Shown here: positions 21,871-34,119 of the stretch, one piece after another
How the letters are laid out: the number at the start of each line of letters is the position of its first letter
Position numbering within the stretch: the first letter of the stretch is position 1
From: Camarhynchus parvulus
Lineage: Eukaryota; Chordata; Aves; Passeriformes; Thraupidae
Direction: 5' to 3'
DNA: 64,000 nucleotides
Assembly: GCF_901933205.1 (NCBI RefSeq)
Contig: NC_044590.1
Span: 7,827,501 to 7,891,500, forward strand
Program-made: the position numbers and the translations under genes
Notes under the pieces: model-generated
The model's database searches: none
Told to the model about the DNA's origin: nothing
What the model saw: the letters and a program-made list of their open reading frames with translations, nothing else

Positions 21871-22384
21871 CACAGCAGGGATGGGGCTGACAGCACCGAT
21901 CTGTAGTGTGGGAGTGTGAGCACAGGGGGTCTCCACGCTGCCCCAGACCCACCTGAGCCTCGTCCTGTTAGCAGCAAGCTGGCAAACCCAGCGTGTGTGC
22001 AAAGCCGTGCCACAGGGATGAGGGATGCAGCTGATGATGCTGAACCAGGTGCTGAGCAAGTGCCTTGACACAAGATCCTTGACACAGAGGATCACCTTGG
22101 TGGGGCTGGGACATTAGGCTCAGAGGTTTGCCAAGTTGCCAGCCCCTCCCAAAGCACAGCCTGCACCCCCAGGCTCTGCAGCAGCCCCCAGCACAGCAGC
22201 CCCAGGCACTGACCACTGTGAGAGCCCCAGGCCTTGCTGTTCTCCTGCAAAGGCCGAAAGTGCTGGATGCTCCACCACTCCCTCAGCACCCACTGTCACT
22301 GCCAGCCCCGCTCTGCCTCCTGCTGCCAGCCCCACCAGGCTCGCTCACTGCTGGAATTCCTCACATCCTGCAGCCCAGAGGCCT

Positions 22385-22530
22385 TTGCACAGCACTTATC
22401 ACTGCAGTATCCAAGAACCGATCTAATTGATGTGACACCAATTATTCCTGTATCACTAAATGCAGAATTAATGCATCTGTGTGTACAAACCTCCTAGACC
22501 CTGACCATGAAATAATGACTTTGACATGAA
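22385..22530. promoter_or_regulatory. AT-rich island C
   Basis: Holds CTAATTGATGTGACA, CCAATTATT and GAATTAATGC, three homeodomain-type cores in about 70 bp, inside GC-rich sequence. Confidence 0.35.
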
Positions 22531-23174
22531 AAGAGCCAGAGCCTGGGAGCACCATCTCTCAGCTGAGCCCCCCTCATTGCAGCTCTGGCCAGCCCTGCTG
22601 GGACACCTTCCTGATGGCCACACGGAGCACGCAGCATCCCTGAATAATCCAGCTGGCTGCACAGAGAGCTGGGGCTTGTGGCTCTTTGCAGACTGGGCTG
22701 CAGCCATGGTGGTCCCACACAGCCATGCCAAGCCAGGCAGCACCAGCCCAAAAGGGAGAGCTGGCAGAGCTGCCCTGGCTATTGTGACAGCCAGCCCAGG
22801 GAGCTGCATGCTCCACAGGGCAGTGCAAAGCCATTTCTGGGCTGCTCAGCACAGCTTATGCAGACTGCAAAGCTCTTGGCTTGGACATGGACTGGTGCTG
22901 GGAAAAGCCATTCATTGCACTTGAAATTTTACTGTGAAATTAGGCTTTGCCTGGACACGCAGGGCTTGGCACCAGCAGAAGTTTGTATTTTGTAAATTGC
23001 TTTCTACAATCAATTAAAGAAAAGAGATGGCTGTAGCCAGAGGTGGCACACGAGATGGCTCCAGGCTGGGGCTGCTTCCAGATCTCTGCCATACAGCCCC
23101 AGGAGCAGTCCCAGCTCAAAAGGAGCAGCCTCAGAATGGGGAGATAATGTGGCTGGGCAGAGCCTCAGCCGGTG

Positions 23175-23205
23175 GAGGAGGAGGAGGAGGGAGGAGGCAG
23201 CTGCT
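23175..23205. repeat. GGA microsatellite
   Basis: Short run of GGAGGAGGAGG-type repeats in GC-rich intergenic sequence. Confidence 0.7.
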
Positions 23206-23539
23206 GTGCTGCCCCTGTGCCCATGCTGACCACTGGGGTCACATGGGAGCTGGTCCCAGGCCTTTGCACTGTGCCAGTCAGGGGCAGCTCAAGCTGGAGC
23301 CATCCTGGAGATGTGCCCTGTCCCCTCCCAGCCTCATCCCAGTGCCCCTGATACTGGCAGCACACCATGGTGCCAGCACTGCTCCAGGGTAGCAAAGCAG
23401 AGAGGTCCCAAGTGAGCTGGGGGTGCCATGGGGCACAGCCAGCATGGCAAAGCTCTGGTACCTTTCCCATCCCATTTGGGCAGAGCATGGTGAGCACAGC
23501 ATGTGTTGGGCTGCTCGGATAGCAAAGGGCTTGCCCTGG

Positions 23540-23800
23540 TTCTGGTTTGCTCAATGTTTTCATTAAGGACCTGGATGATGGAATAGAGAAAGTGCTTATT
23601 AAATTTGCAGATGACACGAAGCTGGGAGGGACTACAAGTATCTTGGAGGACGGGATTAGAATTCAAAATGATCTTGACAAATTGGAGAAATGGACTGGAA
23701 AAAATAGGATGAAATTCAACAGGGACAAGTGCAAGGCAGTATGCTGAGCAGGGAAACAATCAGCTGTGCAAACACAAGCAGGGCTGGCGGCGTGGGGCCC
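23540..23800 (+). mobile_element. CR1 LINE remnant (reverse transcriptase C-terminal part)
   Basis: A 66-codon open stretch reads FIKDLDDGIE, then KFADDTKLGG, then IQNDLDKLEKW and MKFNRDKCKAV. This is the chicken-repeat-1 reverse transcriptase around its FADD catalytic motif. It breaks at a stop (23745) and the similarity fades by about 23.8 kb. It is 5' truncated and dead. Confidence 0.85.
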
Positions 23801-24439
23801 AGCCAGGCATGAGGCCACACAGGCACGGGGCAGGCATGGGGCAGGGGCAGGCAGGAGGCTCAGGCTGTCTGCTCAGTCTGAGCTGGGGGGGTAAGGCCAT
23901 GAGGGGACAGAAGGAATGGATGGAGGGAATGAGAGAAACCTCTGTTGGCCTCAACCACAGACTGACCTCTTGGAGCTGTGCCGTGGGCTCCCCTGCGGGC
24001 CCATGCACTTCTCCCACCTGGCCAGGAGTGAGATCTGGCAGCATCCCAGCCCCTGTACACTTCAGGTGTGGGGCTGAGCAGAGGTTCCCTGCTGGGCTTC
24101 TCAATCCCCTGCCTTTGCCAGCTCAGAGCCAGGGCAGACACTGCCCTGGAATCCCCAGGGAGATGCCCCTATGCCAGCTCCAAAAGATGCTCAGCCTTTC
24201 CTACTGAGCCCCACTGAGGCAGGTCCCCAGGCACTGGCACAGCCCAGCACCAGGGGCCAAATCACCACCAGTGTGCAGGATTGCCTGCTTCCCATGCCTG
24301 GGGCTCTGCTGGAGGTCTGGCCACAGCCCCCTACCCCACAGCACACAGCCCTGCAGAGATCCCCTGGAGCCCTCCAGCCGCCTTCCCTTCGCTCCAGCAA
24401 TTAGAGCTCCAGCCAGCCCCCTCCGAGCCTGTGCAAACA

Positions 24440-24560
24440 CCGAGGCTCATTTAAATAAATTAAGAAGACATAATAAATCAAAGGGAAATGAGGGGCTGTG
24501 CCTGGGGGCAGGGGAGTCACTCGAGTTTAATTACATTGGCAAGCCTCTCGCAGCAAAAGC
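24440..24560. promoter_or_regulatory. AT-rich island D
   Basis: Contains ATCAAAG (TCF/LEF type, 24477-24483), TTTAATTACATTGGC near 24525, and the 16-mer TAAATTAAGAAGACAT (24456-24471), which recurs at 45156. Confidence 0.4.
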
Positions 24561-25019
24561 ACAGCAAGTCCCAGATGTGTCAAGCACAGATGTGCAGGAA
24601 TGTGCAGAGCTTGGTGGCAGAGCTGGTGGCATCACCCTGATGCCAGTGCCCGGCACAGCTCTGGCTCCAGTGAGTCAGGAAGTGAGGCACAGGCTGGCAG
24701 AGATGGGTCCTGGGCACTCTCCACTCCAGGGCACCTGTGCAGCAGTGCCCATGTGGGCAGATGGCATCCTGGCAGTGCAGCACTGGCAGCGCTTGGTGCC
24801 ACATGGGCCATGCTGGGGCAGCCTGTAAAGCCTTGTCTGCCCCTTTCCCATCCCTATGCCCTATGCCCTGTGGCCACCCAGAGCCAGCAAGTCAGGCTGA
24901 GGCTCAGGGAGTATCCCTGGCCCCACCTCCCCCTGGCACACAGGCGATTTGCAGCCCCTTTGTCCCCTGTTGTTTAAGGACTCTCGCTCACGGCTGCATC
25001 AGGGACTCCAAATAGAGCT

Positions 25020-25150
25020 TTGTGTAGAGGCGGCAAATTTATGAGACTGGCTCTGAATTCCCAGTCACATCAGGGGCCAATTCGTCTTCCCAGGGCTGAG
25101 GATGAAATTAAATTATTGTAAAATACATCTGTAAAAATGATGAAAAGACC
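25020..25150. promoter_or_regulatory. AT-rich island E
   Basis: Includes GGCCAATTCG and GAAATTAAATTATTG, then an A/T-rich tail. Flanked by GC-rich sequence. Confidence 0.3.
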
Positions 25151-25249
25151 ATCACCCACTGGCAAGGGCGGGGTGCTGAGAACCCACGCGTGGCCGTGAC
25201 GGATGGGGCTCACCAGGTGATAAAGCGCCCGGGACCTGGGAGCTCAGGG

Positions 25250-25345
25250 ATTTCTGCTGTAATCTCACTAAAGAGATGTTGTTTACAGGAAAAAGGATAT
25301 TTTGGGGAGGAAATTGCATTTCAAGGTTAAAGGAAAAAAATGGAG
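25250..25345. promoter_or_regulatory. AT-rich island F
   Basis: Has a forkhead-type TGTTTAC and an AAATTGCATTTC octamer-like word within 50 bp. Confidence 0.3.
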
Positions 25346-26694
25346 CAAGTCTCCCAGGGAGCCACTTATGTGTGAGATGGCAGCAGACAGAGACAGGCAC
25401 GGGTGCCAGGGAGCAGCCGGGGTGGGACGCGGTGGGAGGCAGTGCCAGGCACACATAGATGCCAAGGGCCAGCTCCCCAGCAGCCCAGAACCAGGCAGGG
25501 ATTGCCCAGGCTCACAGCAGAAGGCCAGAGGTGCTGGTGGGTCCAGGACAGCCTGAGAGGGCCGAGGGTCCCTGTGGGTGCTGCGAGCCCACCCTGATGG
25601 AGAAGTTGCTGCCACGCTGCTCCCCTGCCCTGGTGCCATCCTGTCTCACCAGAAAGGTGCCTCCTCCAGCTCAGAATGGCAAACCCTCACTGCTTCCTGT
25701 GAGGAGCCCTGCAGGGGCCTGAGTGGCCACCATCTGATGCTTCAGGGCAAGGGGCTTGTGCCCTGCACAGGGATTTGCAGCTTCCAAGTTTCAGCCTTAT
25801 CCTACAAGATGGATGCTGGAGGGAGATTTTTTCCCAGTGATAAGTGGAAAAAATAATGACTTCAGCTTACAGTCAACTGGCTGGCCATTTAACAATAGGC
25901 CATTAGCATGGCTCAGCATGGGGAAGGGATTTATTTAGGGGACACAGTTGCAAAGACAAACCAGCACCAGGTGCTTAATAGCAGTTCAGAGGTATCGGAG
26001 TGTTGCAGTGCTCAGAAAATGCAGCTGTGGGAGTTCAGAGACTTTATCCTTCATGTCTATGAAATCCCACAATACCAGCAGAGATTTCTCAACTCTGCCC
26101 CAAGTACAAAAGCAGCTCAGGGAAAGCGATGGCTCTGCAAGGGCAGCAGCTCCTACCACAGCCACCCTGGCTGCCCCAGCACTGCCAGCACTGGCTGCCA
26201 CTGGCACAGACCATACCTGTGTCCTCACACCCACCACAGGGCCACTTCCAAGGCCTGTTAGACCTCAAGATTCCCCTGTGTCCCTGGCAAATGCATCCTG
26301 AGTACGACACAGGGGAGGGACATGTTCTGCTATCCTGGGAAAGCCCAGTCCTCCCATCCCAGGATTGGGTTGTGCTCTGACATGAGCCTCCTTTGCTTAT
26401 TTCCAATTCTTGCACCACTGCCCAGAGCAGCTCTGGAGCATCAGCAGGCTCTGCCTGAGCCCTCCCTGTGCCTTGGTGGCCTGCACAGGCACTGTCACCC
26501 ACCAGAAGCCTTCTCACTCCTGCAAACACCATGGCTCAGCCATGGCTCCAACCCCTGTCCTGCCATCACCGCCAGGGCAGCACAACGATCACCAGCATGT
26601 CCCTGCCCATGGATGGGCACAGAGTTCTTGACAGCAGGGATGGGTGCTGGGCAAATCCCCTCATGCCTGTGAGTGCTGCCCCAAGAGCAGCAAA

Positions 26695-26732
26695 GCCTCC
26701 CAGTGCATCCCAGTGCATCCCAGTGCACCCCA
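26695..26732. repeat. 10-bp tandem repeat, about 3 copies
   Basis: CAGTGCATCC-type decamer repeated three times, the last copy ending CACC. Confidence 0.7.
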
Positions 26733-26954
26733 TGTCCCATGCAGGGGTCCCGTGGCCGAGAGCCCTCGCAGTGCTGTGTTGGAGCCAGGGAAAAGCCTTT
26801 TGCTGGCCCCAGAGCCTCTGTGGCCCCTTGCCCGCAGCCCTGGCAGCGTGTGGGGCCCTGCCATGTGCTGAGCGTGGTGAGGGGTCCCAGGGCAGCAGGA
26901 GGGGCCGGGGGCAGGAGCTGGAGGCCATCCCACGCAGGCGGCAGTGTGCCGAGG

Positions 26955-27080
26955 TGGAAGTAAAGAGTTACTGAGCAAGCAGACGTTCAATAATTCATGG
27001 TCACTGAACTGCAACAGGAACAACGACAAATAATAATACAGGAAAATGGGGGAAAACCTGCAATCGTTAGGCCAGTGGTT
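26955..27080. promoter_or_regulatory. AT-rich island G
   Basis: Contains CAATAATTCATGG and ACAAATAATAATAC. Isolated from neighbours by GC-rich DNA. Confidence 0.3.
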
Positions 27081-27339
27081 GAAGCATGAAGTGTGCATGC
27101 AGAGGGAGAGGGGTGCAGTCACGCCGTGCCTGGGTGCAGGGGTTGCTGCCAGCTGCACTGTGGCACTCTGCCCCTGGCCTGGCACTCCGGCCCAAGGGCT
27201 CCAATGGTGTTCTTGCCCCATGGGGGCTGTTCTGGGCACGTGCCCAGCCCCGGGGAGGCTGAGCGGTGCCATGTGCCAGCCCTCAGTGCCCCTGAGCCTG
27301 GTCGGCATGCAGGGTGCTTCACGTGTCCGAGAGGCAGGA

Positions 27340-27420
27340 AGAGCAGATCTACTCTCCTTAATTATAATTAGTAATGCTTGCCATGGGAGTTTGCAAACAT
27401 GGTTTAATTAGAGCAGCCGG
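27340..27420. promoter_or_regulatory. AT-rich island H with paired homeodomain sites
   Basis: TTAATTATAATTAGTAA at 27358-27374 packs two TAATTA cores. A further TTTAATTAGAG lies near 27400. Densest homeodomain cluster in the window. Confidence 0.42.
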
Positions 27421-28254
27421 GCTCCCTCCACATGCTGCACCCTCCCCGGGGTCAAGGACAGAGTGGAGTGAGGGAAGCAGGAGCTGGGGAATGCTTGGCA
27501 GAGTTTGGCTGCTGGGCCCACACAACATTTACCCCTTTTCTCTGCCCCAGCCATGGCCCAGGAGGCTGTGCTTAGTTTAGCCCAGCTGGCAGGGACCACC
27601 TTGTGTCCCTGCACCCTCTCCCCAGGCTCAGGCACCACCAGGACTGCCTGCTCCTCCTGGGGACAGGGGGACACCTGTGCACAGTGACTCTGCCAGAGGC
27701 CAGCAGACACCGAGCTGGGAAATTTAATCTACAGCTACAAGAAAGGGCTGTGGGGTCTCTGGATGCATGAGCCTGCTGCTTCTGTCAAGAAGAAAAATAG
27801 GAGAGGGGCGTAGGGAATTAGACAAAGGCCATGGAGCACGGAGGGAGGGTCGGGTGAATTTGGGCAGAGCAGGCAGTGGCTGCTGCAGCCCCAGAAGGGG
27901 CTGATGGCCAAACATCCTTGGCCCCAAAACCCTGCAGGACCAGGATGGTGAGAGACACCGGTGAGTGCCAAGGAGGGATGGGTGTTGAGGGAGAACGAGC
28001 CCCTGGCAGTCTGAGCCTCTGGATACAGCCAAGACAAGCCCTGCCTAGGCTGTCCCATCACCGACCAGGTTATCTGGAGGATGGATTTGGGATGAATGAG
28101 AGCATCCTGAGCTCAAGGACAGTTAGCTGAGGTGGCTGTGCAGCAGCAGGCAGTGTATCCGTGCAGGCTGAGCCATGGAGAGGACACCTGGAGCCACAGC
28201 ATGGGAAGCAGTGACCTGGTCAGAGCTCCCTGCACGTCCCAAGCACCGCAGCGT

Positions 28255-28345
28255 GGAACCCGGATGACTAATTGCCATTGTCACCACACCTAATTAGGAG
28301 GCTGGCCACAGCCAGCTGGAAACTGTAGGTGTTAATTCTTTCTGG
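28255..28345. promoter_or_regulatory. AT-rich island I: homeodomain plus SOX-type sites
   Basis: TAATTG (28269-28274) abuts CCATTGT (28275-28281, a SOX consensus), and TAATTAG follows at 28291-28297. Confidence 0.42.
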
Positions 28346-28439
28346 CAGAGGTGGTGCCCCATCCAGAGGGGCTCCTGCCACCCAGCCTGTCCAGAGCAGC
28401 TCCCATCGGTTCTGGCACCACGTTCCCACCCTCAGCCTG

Positions 28440-28560
28440 CTCTGCATGAGCCCCAAGATCCATCGGCAGGGCACACCCCGCTGGACCCCGGCCGGACCCC
28501 CGAGGGGACCCGGCTGGGGCGGGTGTCCCGCTCCTGTCGCTCCGGGGCCGGGTGCGATGG
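28440..28560. other. Small CpG cluster
   Basis: About 120 bp of CpG-dense sequence between two AT-rich islands; no exon recognised. Confidence 0.35.
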
Positions 28561-28649
28561 TGCTCCCGCTGTGTCTGGCAGCCGAGCTCGGTGTCTGGGT
28601 GACAGGTTTACAAATCACCACTGCTGCGTGCACAGGGAGCTTGGTTGCC

Positions 28650-28765
28650 TCGGCATTCATCCCCGTGCTAATTGCTGCCTCCCCGAGGAACCCGATCCAT
28701 CTCGCTGTAATTGACAAAAGGCAATTAAAAAGCAGTTGTGAATAAAGGGGGACATCTCCGGAGGG
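28650..28765. promoter_or_regulatory. AT-rich island J
   Basis: TAATTG at 28669-28674 and 28708-28713, plus CAATTA at 28722-28727: three cores in 60 bp. Confidence 0.4.
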
Positions 28766-29458
28766 CCCGGCAGGAAAGATTTAGGTGCTTTGCTCCCTGG
28801 TGCTGTGGAGATGTTCCAGTGGCGTGGCTGGGCAGTGATGCTGGGGTGGCTGTACCCCCTCCTGCCCTGTGCCCAGCCCTGTGCCCAGCCCTGTGCCCGG
28901 GTGCTCTGCCCGGCTCCCAGCACAGCCCTTGGCTCACCCTGCCCTGCCCTGGAGGACCATCTGCTTGTCCCACGGTTGATCCCAAACTGACCTGGACACC
29001 CAGCTGGCTGCAGGCTCTCTGAACACCTCCTGAGGGCAGGGTCCTGCATCCACACAGGGCCAAAACCAGCACCCTGCAGAAAGCCCATCCCGGGGGCTCG
29101 CCTCCATCTCCCGGAGCTGGGAGAGCCCCAGCATCCTCCTCTGCTGGGAACTGTGGGTTCGTGGGGAGTGGAGGGCAAAACCACACCAGGGGAGTGCCAT
29201 GGGGGCAGCCTGGCCCTGCTGTCTGCGGGAGACAAAGGGCAATCAGCAGCGAGTGGCACCGAGAGTGGCACAGCGAGTGGCACGGAGCTGGGCGTCAAGA
29301 GCAGCTGATTGAGGAAGAGATGCGTCAGCTGCCTCTTGTGCACAGCAATCTCCTGATTGTGGAGAGCCGCAGGTGCGAGTGCTGCCAGCTCACCTGCAGA
29401 GAGGAGCCCTTCCTGCCGGGGTGGAGGGCAGGACAGCGGGGAGGATGCGAGAGGGAGT

Positions 29459-29875
29459 GTGTCCTGTGTCCCCATGTGGCAGTGCTCTGTGTCCCCTATG
29501 GCAGTGCTCTGTGTCCCCTATGGCAGTGCCCTGTGTCCCCATGTGGCAGTGTCCTGTGTCCCCTGTGCCTGTGTCCCCATGTGGCAGTGCTCTGTGCCCC
29601 TATCTGCCCCCCTATGCAGTGCCCTGTGTCCCCATGTGGCAGTGTCCTGTGTCCCCATGGCAGTGCCCTGTGTCCCCTATGGCAGTGCCCTGTGTCCCCT
29701 ATGGCAGTGCCCTGTGTCCCCATGTGGCAGTGTCCTGTGTCCCCTATGGCAGTGCCCTGTGTCCCCATGTGGCTGTGCCCTCGTGTCCTGTGTCCCCTAT
29801 GGCAGTGCCCTGTGTCCCCTATGGCAGTGCCCTGTGTCCCCTATGGCAGTGCCCTGTGTCCCTGCAGGTATTTTT
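29459..29875. repeat. 22/23-bp minisatellite, about 18 copies
   Basis: Two unit types alternate: TGTCCCCTATGGCAGTGCCC plus TG (22 bp) and a variant with CATGTGG in place of CTATGG (23 bp). Near-identity of the last copies suggests recent expansion. No unit has a stop in any forward frame, which creates three overlapping open frames of 220-294 codons that I do not accept as genes. Confidence 0.92.
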
Positions 29876-30399
29876 CTGCCAAGGGCTGGGCAGGTCTGTC
29901 CCAGCCTGGCAGGGACAGTCCACCTGGGGACCAGGGGCCGGGCAGCCCCATGGGCAGCAGCAGGCAGGGGCACTGTGCTGCGGTCTCCAGTTATGGGGCA
30001 GAGCAATCTGTGCCCACTTTGAGCAGTGCCAGCTGCTAATGCAGCAGGAGCCAGCCTGTGGCATGGCAGAGCTCCCTTTTTGCCAGCTGCTTGCTTGGGT
30101 CAGGGCTCAAAAGCTGCCCAGGGACAGGAAAAAAGAGGCAAAATGTGTGAGGCAGAGTTGCAGACCCAGAGGCCCCATGTGTGTTCTCCAGGCAGTTCCA
30201 GCCCCTCCTCTTGCCCCAGAATCTGCACCAGCACTGGCTGTGCATGACTCTCACTGAGAGAATCCCACCTGTCTGTGGTCCATGGGGGGCAAAGTGTCAC
30301 AGCTGCCCTGTCCCAGGGGTGGTTGCCATGGGGGCTTTGGTGGGGCTGCCATTTCCAGAGGTGGCAGATGGCAGGATGTGCTGATGCTGGGATGTTCTT

Positions 30400-30610
30400 C
30401 ACCATCTGTTGGGTCTAATTGACTTCCCGCAGAAGTTCTTAAAAAAAATTAAACCAGTTGCAAGAAGAAAATTGTTAATTAAAAGGCCTTTTGATTAGAT
30501 AGACAAATATTTACCAATTATGACTGACCCCGGCCACTCTATTTTTTGTTTGCAAACTCCACCATCAGCAGTTATCTCAGCAATTACGCCTGTGCCAGCA
30601 ATTCCCTCGT
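30400..30610. promoter_or_regulatory. AT-rich island K
   Basis: TAATTG (30416-30421), TTAATTAA (30475-30482), CCAATTATG, TTTGATTAGAT and TTTGTTTGC (forkhead-like). One of the longest islands. Confidence 0.42.
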
Positions 30611-31179
30611 GTAATGCCTCCCCCGGGGGGGGAGTCCCTGCAGTGGTGGGGAGGAGGGGGGACAGCCCTCCTGAGCAAGGTGAGCTGCCTGCTCTGCCCT
30701 GGGCATGGCCACACACCACCCCACCCACACCCTGCTGGTGCTACAGGGGCCCCGTTGTGGCCATGGTGGGTTTTGGTGGCAGCGTCCTCTCCTGGCTCTG
30801 GTGCCTGCCCCAGGCAGGCAATTTAGGCTCATGTAAGCTAAGGGGACACAACTTCCAGCAGAAAAGCTGTTTGTGCTTTTGGGGGAGACTGAGCACACAG
30901 CAGGGCTTCTGGCTGACCCCAGTGCCTTGGGACAGGGACACTCTGTGCCCAGGGGCTGCAGGACAGGGGACCTGTGTCTGTCCTGGTGTGTGCTCATGTC
31001 ATGCCAATGACTCCTGGGCAAATCCCATTGCCCACAAAGTGGCCAGGCCAGTGTGACCACAGCCTGTGTCACACCAGTCCCCTTCTCTGCAGAGGGCACC
31101 AGGACAGTCACACTGCACCAAGAGATGTGCTGGGAGGGAGTCTCCCAGTGTAGCACCCGCCATGCACTCCCAGGGCGGG

Positions 31180-31370
31180 ACGTGGGTTTTAATGTGGTAC
31201 AAAAGTGATGCATGATTCTGAGCAAGCGAATGTTCAGTGTAAATTACCCATGTTAGGCTCCAATCCGTGGCTAATTCATTAGACACACGTTTCTACACAA
31301 AAATAAAAAGCCTTCTGCATGCATTGTTCACCAAATGCTCTGAAGAAAAGATGTGGGGAGGCGAGGTAGT
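31180..31370. promoter_or_regulatory. AT-rich island L
   Basis: Contains TTTTAATG, TAAATTACC, GCTAATTCATTAG and GCATGCATTG. Candidate conserved element. Confidence 0.38.
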
Positions 31371-31654
31371 CTCTTGACCCACTCTTGAGGTTAAATCCTA
31401 ATTCCCAGCCCCTCTGCTTCTGCTGCCAGGAGCGGGAACAGCTCCAGCTCAGCCTTCCAAGGAAGAGCTGCCAGCTCCTGCCTGCCCCAGAGCCTGCTTG
31501 GCCATGGGGCTGAGCCCCCCTCGAAGCACGGGGGCGATGGAGATGAGTGCACAGCGTGGCACTGAGAGCCCTGGCTGCCAGAGCTGCAGGGAGAGCAAAC
31601 CCTGGGCATCAGCCTCGGCAGAGTGCCAGCATGGCTGTGAAGGCACATTCCCAT

Positions 31655-31865
31655 GATGTAGCACTATTGAGAGTCTTATTAATGGAGTGGGAAAGCTAAT
31701 TGTGATTAAAGTAACAACGGTGCTAAACAGATAATTCTACCCTGAACGGCAAGATAGATTTTTTAAAAAATGAATGAAAAAGGAAAAGATAGAGTAACCA
31801 ATCTTTAAAAAATACAGAGATCAGTAAGTGAGGATTCATTTTTTTTATTAGCACAGGGCTCTCGG
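31655..31865. promoter_or_regulatory. AT-rich island M
   Basis: CTTATTAATGG, GCTAATTG (core at 31697-31702), GATTAAAG and a T-rich stretch ending TTATTAGC. Confidence 0.38.
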
Positions 31866-32749
31866 GGGAGGCATGTGTTTGCATCCCCAGTGCCCGAGAC
31901 TGCTCAGCCCATGATAAACGGCGCACCGGCGATGCTGGGCCTGCCCGCTGCATTGCCATGGCTACTGCACTCTGCCTCTGCAGAAACTAAATATTGAACA
32001 CAGAGCAGGTGTGCCAAGGATCCCAGCCCTCCCACGCCACCAACACCATCCCTCTGGGCAGCTGCTCCCACAGGAGGGAGAGGTTGGCCAGGGGCACAGG
32101 TCAGTCCAGGTGCTGACCATCCCTGTCCCAGCCCCCTGGCTGTAGGAGCCGTGACATCTGAGACAGGGGCAGGGACAGGCCAAGCCCTGGGCAATGGGAT
32201 CAGCAGGGAGCCTTCTCCAGGGGGCTAAAAATTACTGCCTGAATGGAGCAGCACGCCTTTCCCTGCCAACATCTGCAAAGAGAGCCCAGACAGGACCAAC
32301 ACTGTGCAGGCTGCCAGAGCAGGACCCTTCCAGAGCCAGGGATCCTCATCCCTGCACTGGCCACAGAGGATATGTGACATGGACATCCCATTTCCAGGCT
32401 CCCTTCAGGGCTTGGCTCCTGCTTTCAGCAGATCCCAGGAGCTCAGCAGACACCCTGTGGCTCGTGCTGCCCGCAGTGCCGGGCGCAGGCGGCAGCGGGA
32501 AGGAGCGTGCGTATCAGGGTGCTGGAGGTTATTGCTTTCATTAATAGCTGCATGAAAGAGCTCGAGGTGAGCCAGGCAGGAGCAGAGCCCCCCTCTCAGC
32601 ATGGCTCCTGCCTGCAAACAGTTTTCATCTCCCTTTTGCTTTCCCAGGGCTCCCCAGGGCCGGTCTCTGCCCAGCAGCTACAGGACTGCTGGGTGCCCCT
32701 GGGTGTTTTGCACCCCACTGCTCTCCCACCCCCACTGTGCGTTTCTGCT

Positions 32750-33130
32750 CACCCCTCTAAATGTTCTAATACTGTAAAAGATCCATCAGAAACCTTCCAC
32801 TCCAGAGGGATATATATTATCTAAATTTGATAAGACAACTTAATTTCTCTCCGTGTCTGTTACTGGCGATAAAACTGGGAGACTTTTATGACCCGGAGTC
32901 CTCTGTAAGATTGTCAGGAACTTATTATACAAGGTATAACTGGATTTCTCTCCACAGATGGCTCGCAGCCATGAGCTGTAACGCAATTCTGCAGCACATT
33001 TGGTAGAATAAATGCAAAGAGCTTGTTACAGTGAGTTAGATAAGAGAGACGGGAACACGGCTCTCGCAGGCTAATTCGGCATCTGATCTGCCTTTTTCTC
33101 ACTGTGAAGGACGACTTGGAAAAGTGCATT
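32750..33130. promoter_or_regulatory. AT-rich island N
   Basis: About 380 bp of AT-rich unique sequence with AACTTAATTTC, a GGATATATATTATC stretch and GGCTAATTCGGC. Confidence 0.33.
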
Positions 33131-33329
33131 TCACACTGAGGAAGGAGCCAAGCCCTTCCCAGAGCCACCTGGGATTGGTGCAGAGCCAGCACGGTGCACT
33201 CAGAGGGACAGCACCCAGTGTGTGACGGCAGAGCTGCTGGCCCTTTGTGTGCAACTCTGCTGTGTCCCCAGCACCAGCAGGTGCCTTCCCACGTGGTACG
33301 AGGGCCAGCAGGCCCCTCTCAGAGGCCCT

Positions 33330-33520
33330 CATGGCAGGCTCATCCGTTATAGTTATCACACAGCCCATTCAGGCTCTGACCAGATAAAGACTGGTGATTT
33401 TTTATTTACTGATTTTTTATTTCAGCATCCTGCAGGCAGGATGCCACGCAGCGCGCTCATTTATCTCAATTTGCTCCCTCCCACCTCCCATCCCTAATTT
33501 TTCAGCAGAGCCTTGGAGGT
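33330..33520. promoter_or_regulatory. AT-rich island O
   Basis: Includes a direct repeat of TGATTTTTTATTT (about 33392 and 33409) and ATTTATCTCAATTTGC. Confidence 0.3.
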
Positions 33521-34119
33521 GAAAGCCTTATCTCTGTGGCTCTTCTGCACATGGAAAGCAATCATGGCCTCTCCTTGTAGGGGCCCTGGTGGGGCTATTT
33601 GTTGTCGGGGCAGTAGCTTTGTGGACTGGAAATGAGACAAATCTCTGTGCAGCTGCTCGTGGCCCTGGGCTGGGGCAGACCCTGCACTGTTTTGTGGGGC
33701 TGCAGTGGGGCTCAGGTGTGGGGCTGCAAGAGCTCCCAGTCACACATCGGCTCCCCACTGACCATCCCCAAACAAGAAATGCTTTCCCAAGCTCAGACCA
33801 CGTTAGAGCAAATGGGAATTGCTGAAAACCATCAGGTGGTGACAGCATGTTCTTCTTGTAGCACCCATTCCCCTGCAGTCCCACTGGCAGCAATCCCTGG
33901 AATGGGCAGATCCAGCCCTGCAGACCTGTGCACCCTTCAGCAGGCAGCACCCTGGTGTCACACTGTCCCCAGAGCAGAGGCTTGCCTGGGCCCTGCCTGC
34001 CCCTGCACCCCTGCCAGAGCCCCTGCAGGCATTTGGAAAAACACAGCTGCTCCTTGGCTCTTGGGTCCATGAAATGTCAGGGCCAGGAGCCCAGCTCAGG
34101 GCAGGGCTGCAGCACGGCA

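Noticed and set aside
29459..29875. CRISPR-like regular repeats
   Set aside because: Tandem units without unique spacers, in a vertebrate genome.
29161..30257. Three overlapping frames of 221-294 codons
   Set aside because: Produced by a stop-free 22/23-bp minisatellite; no domain and no similarity.
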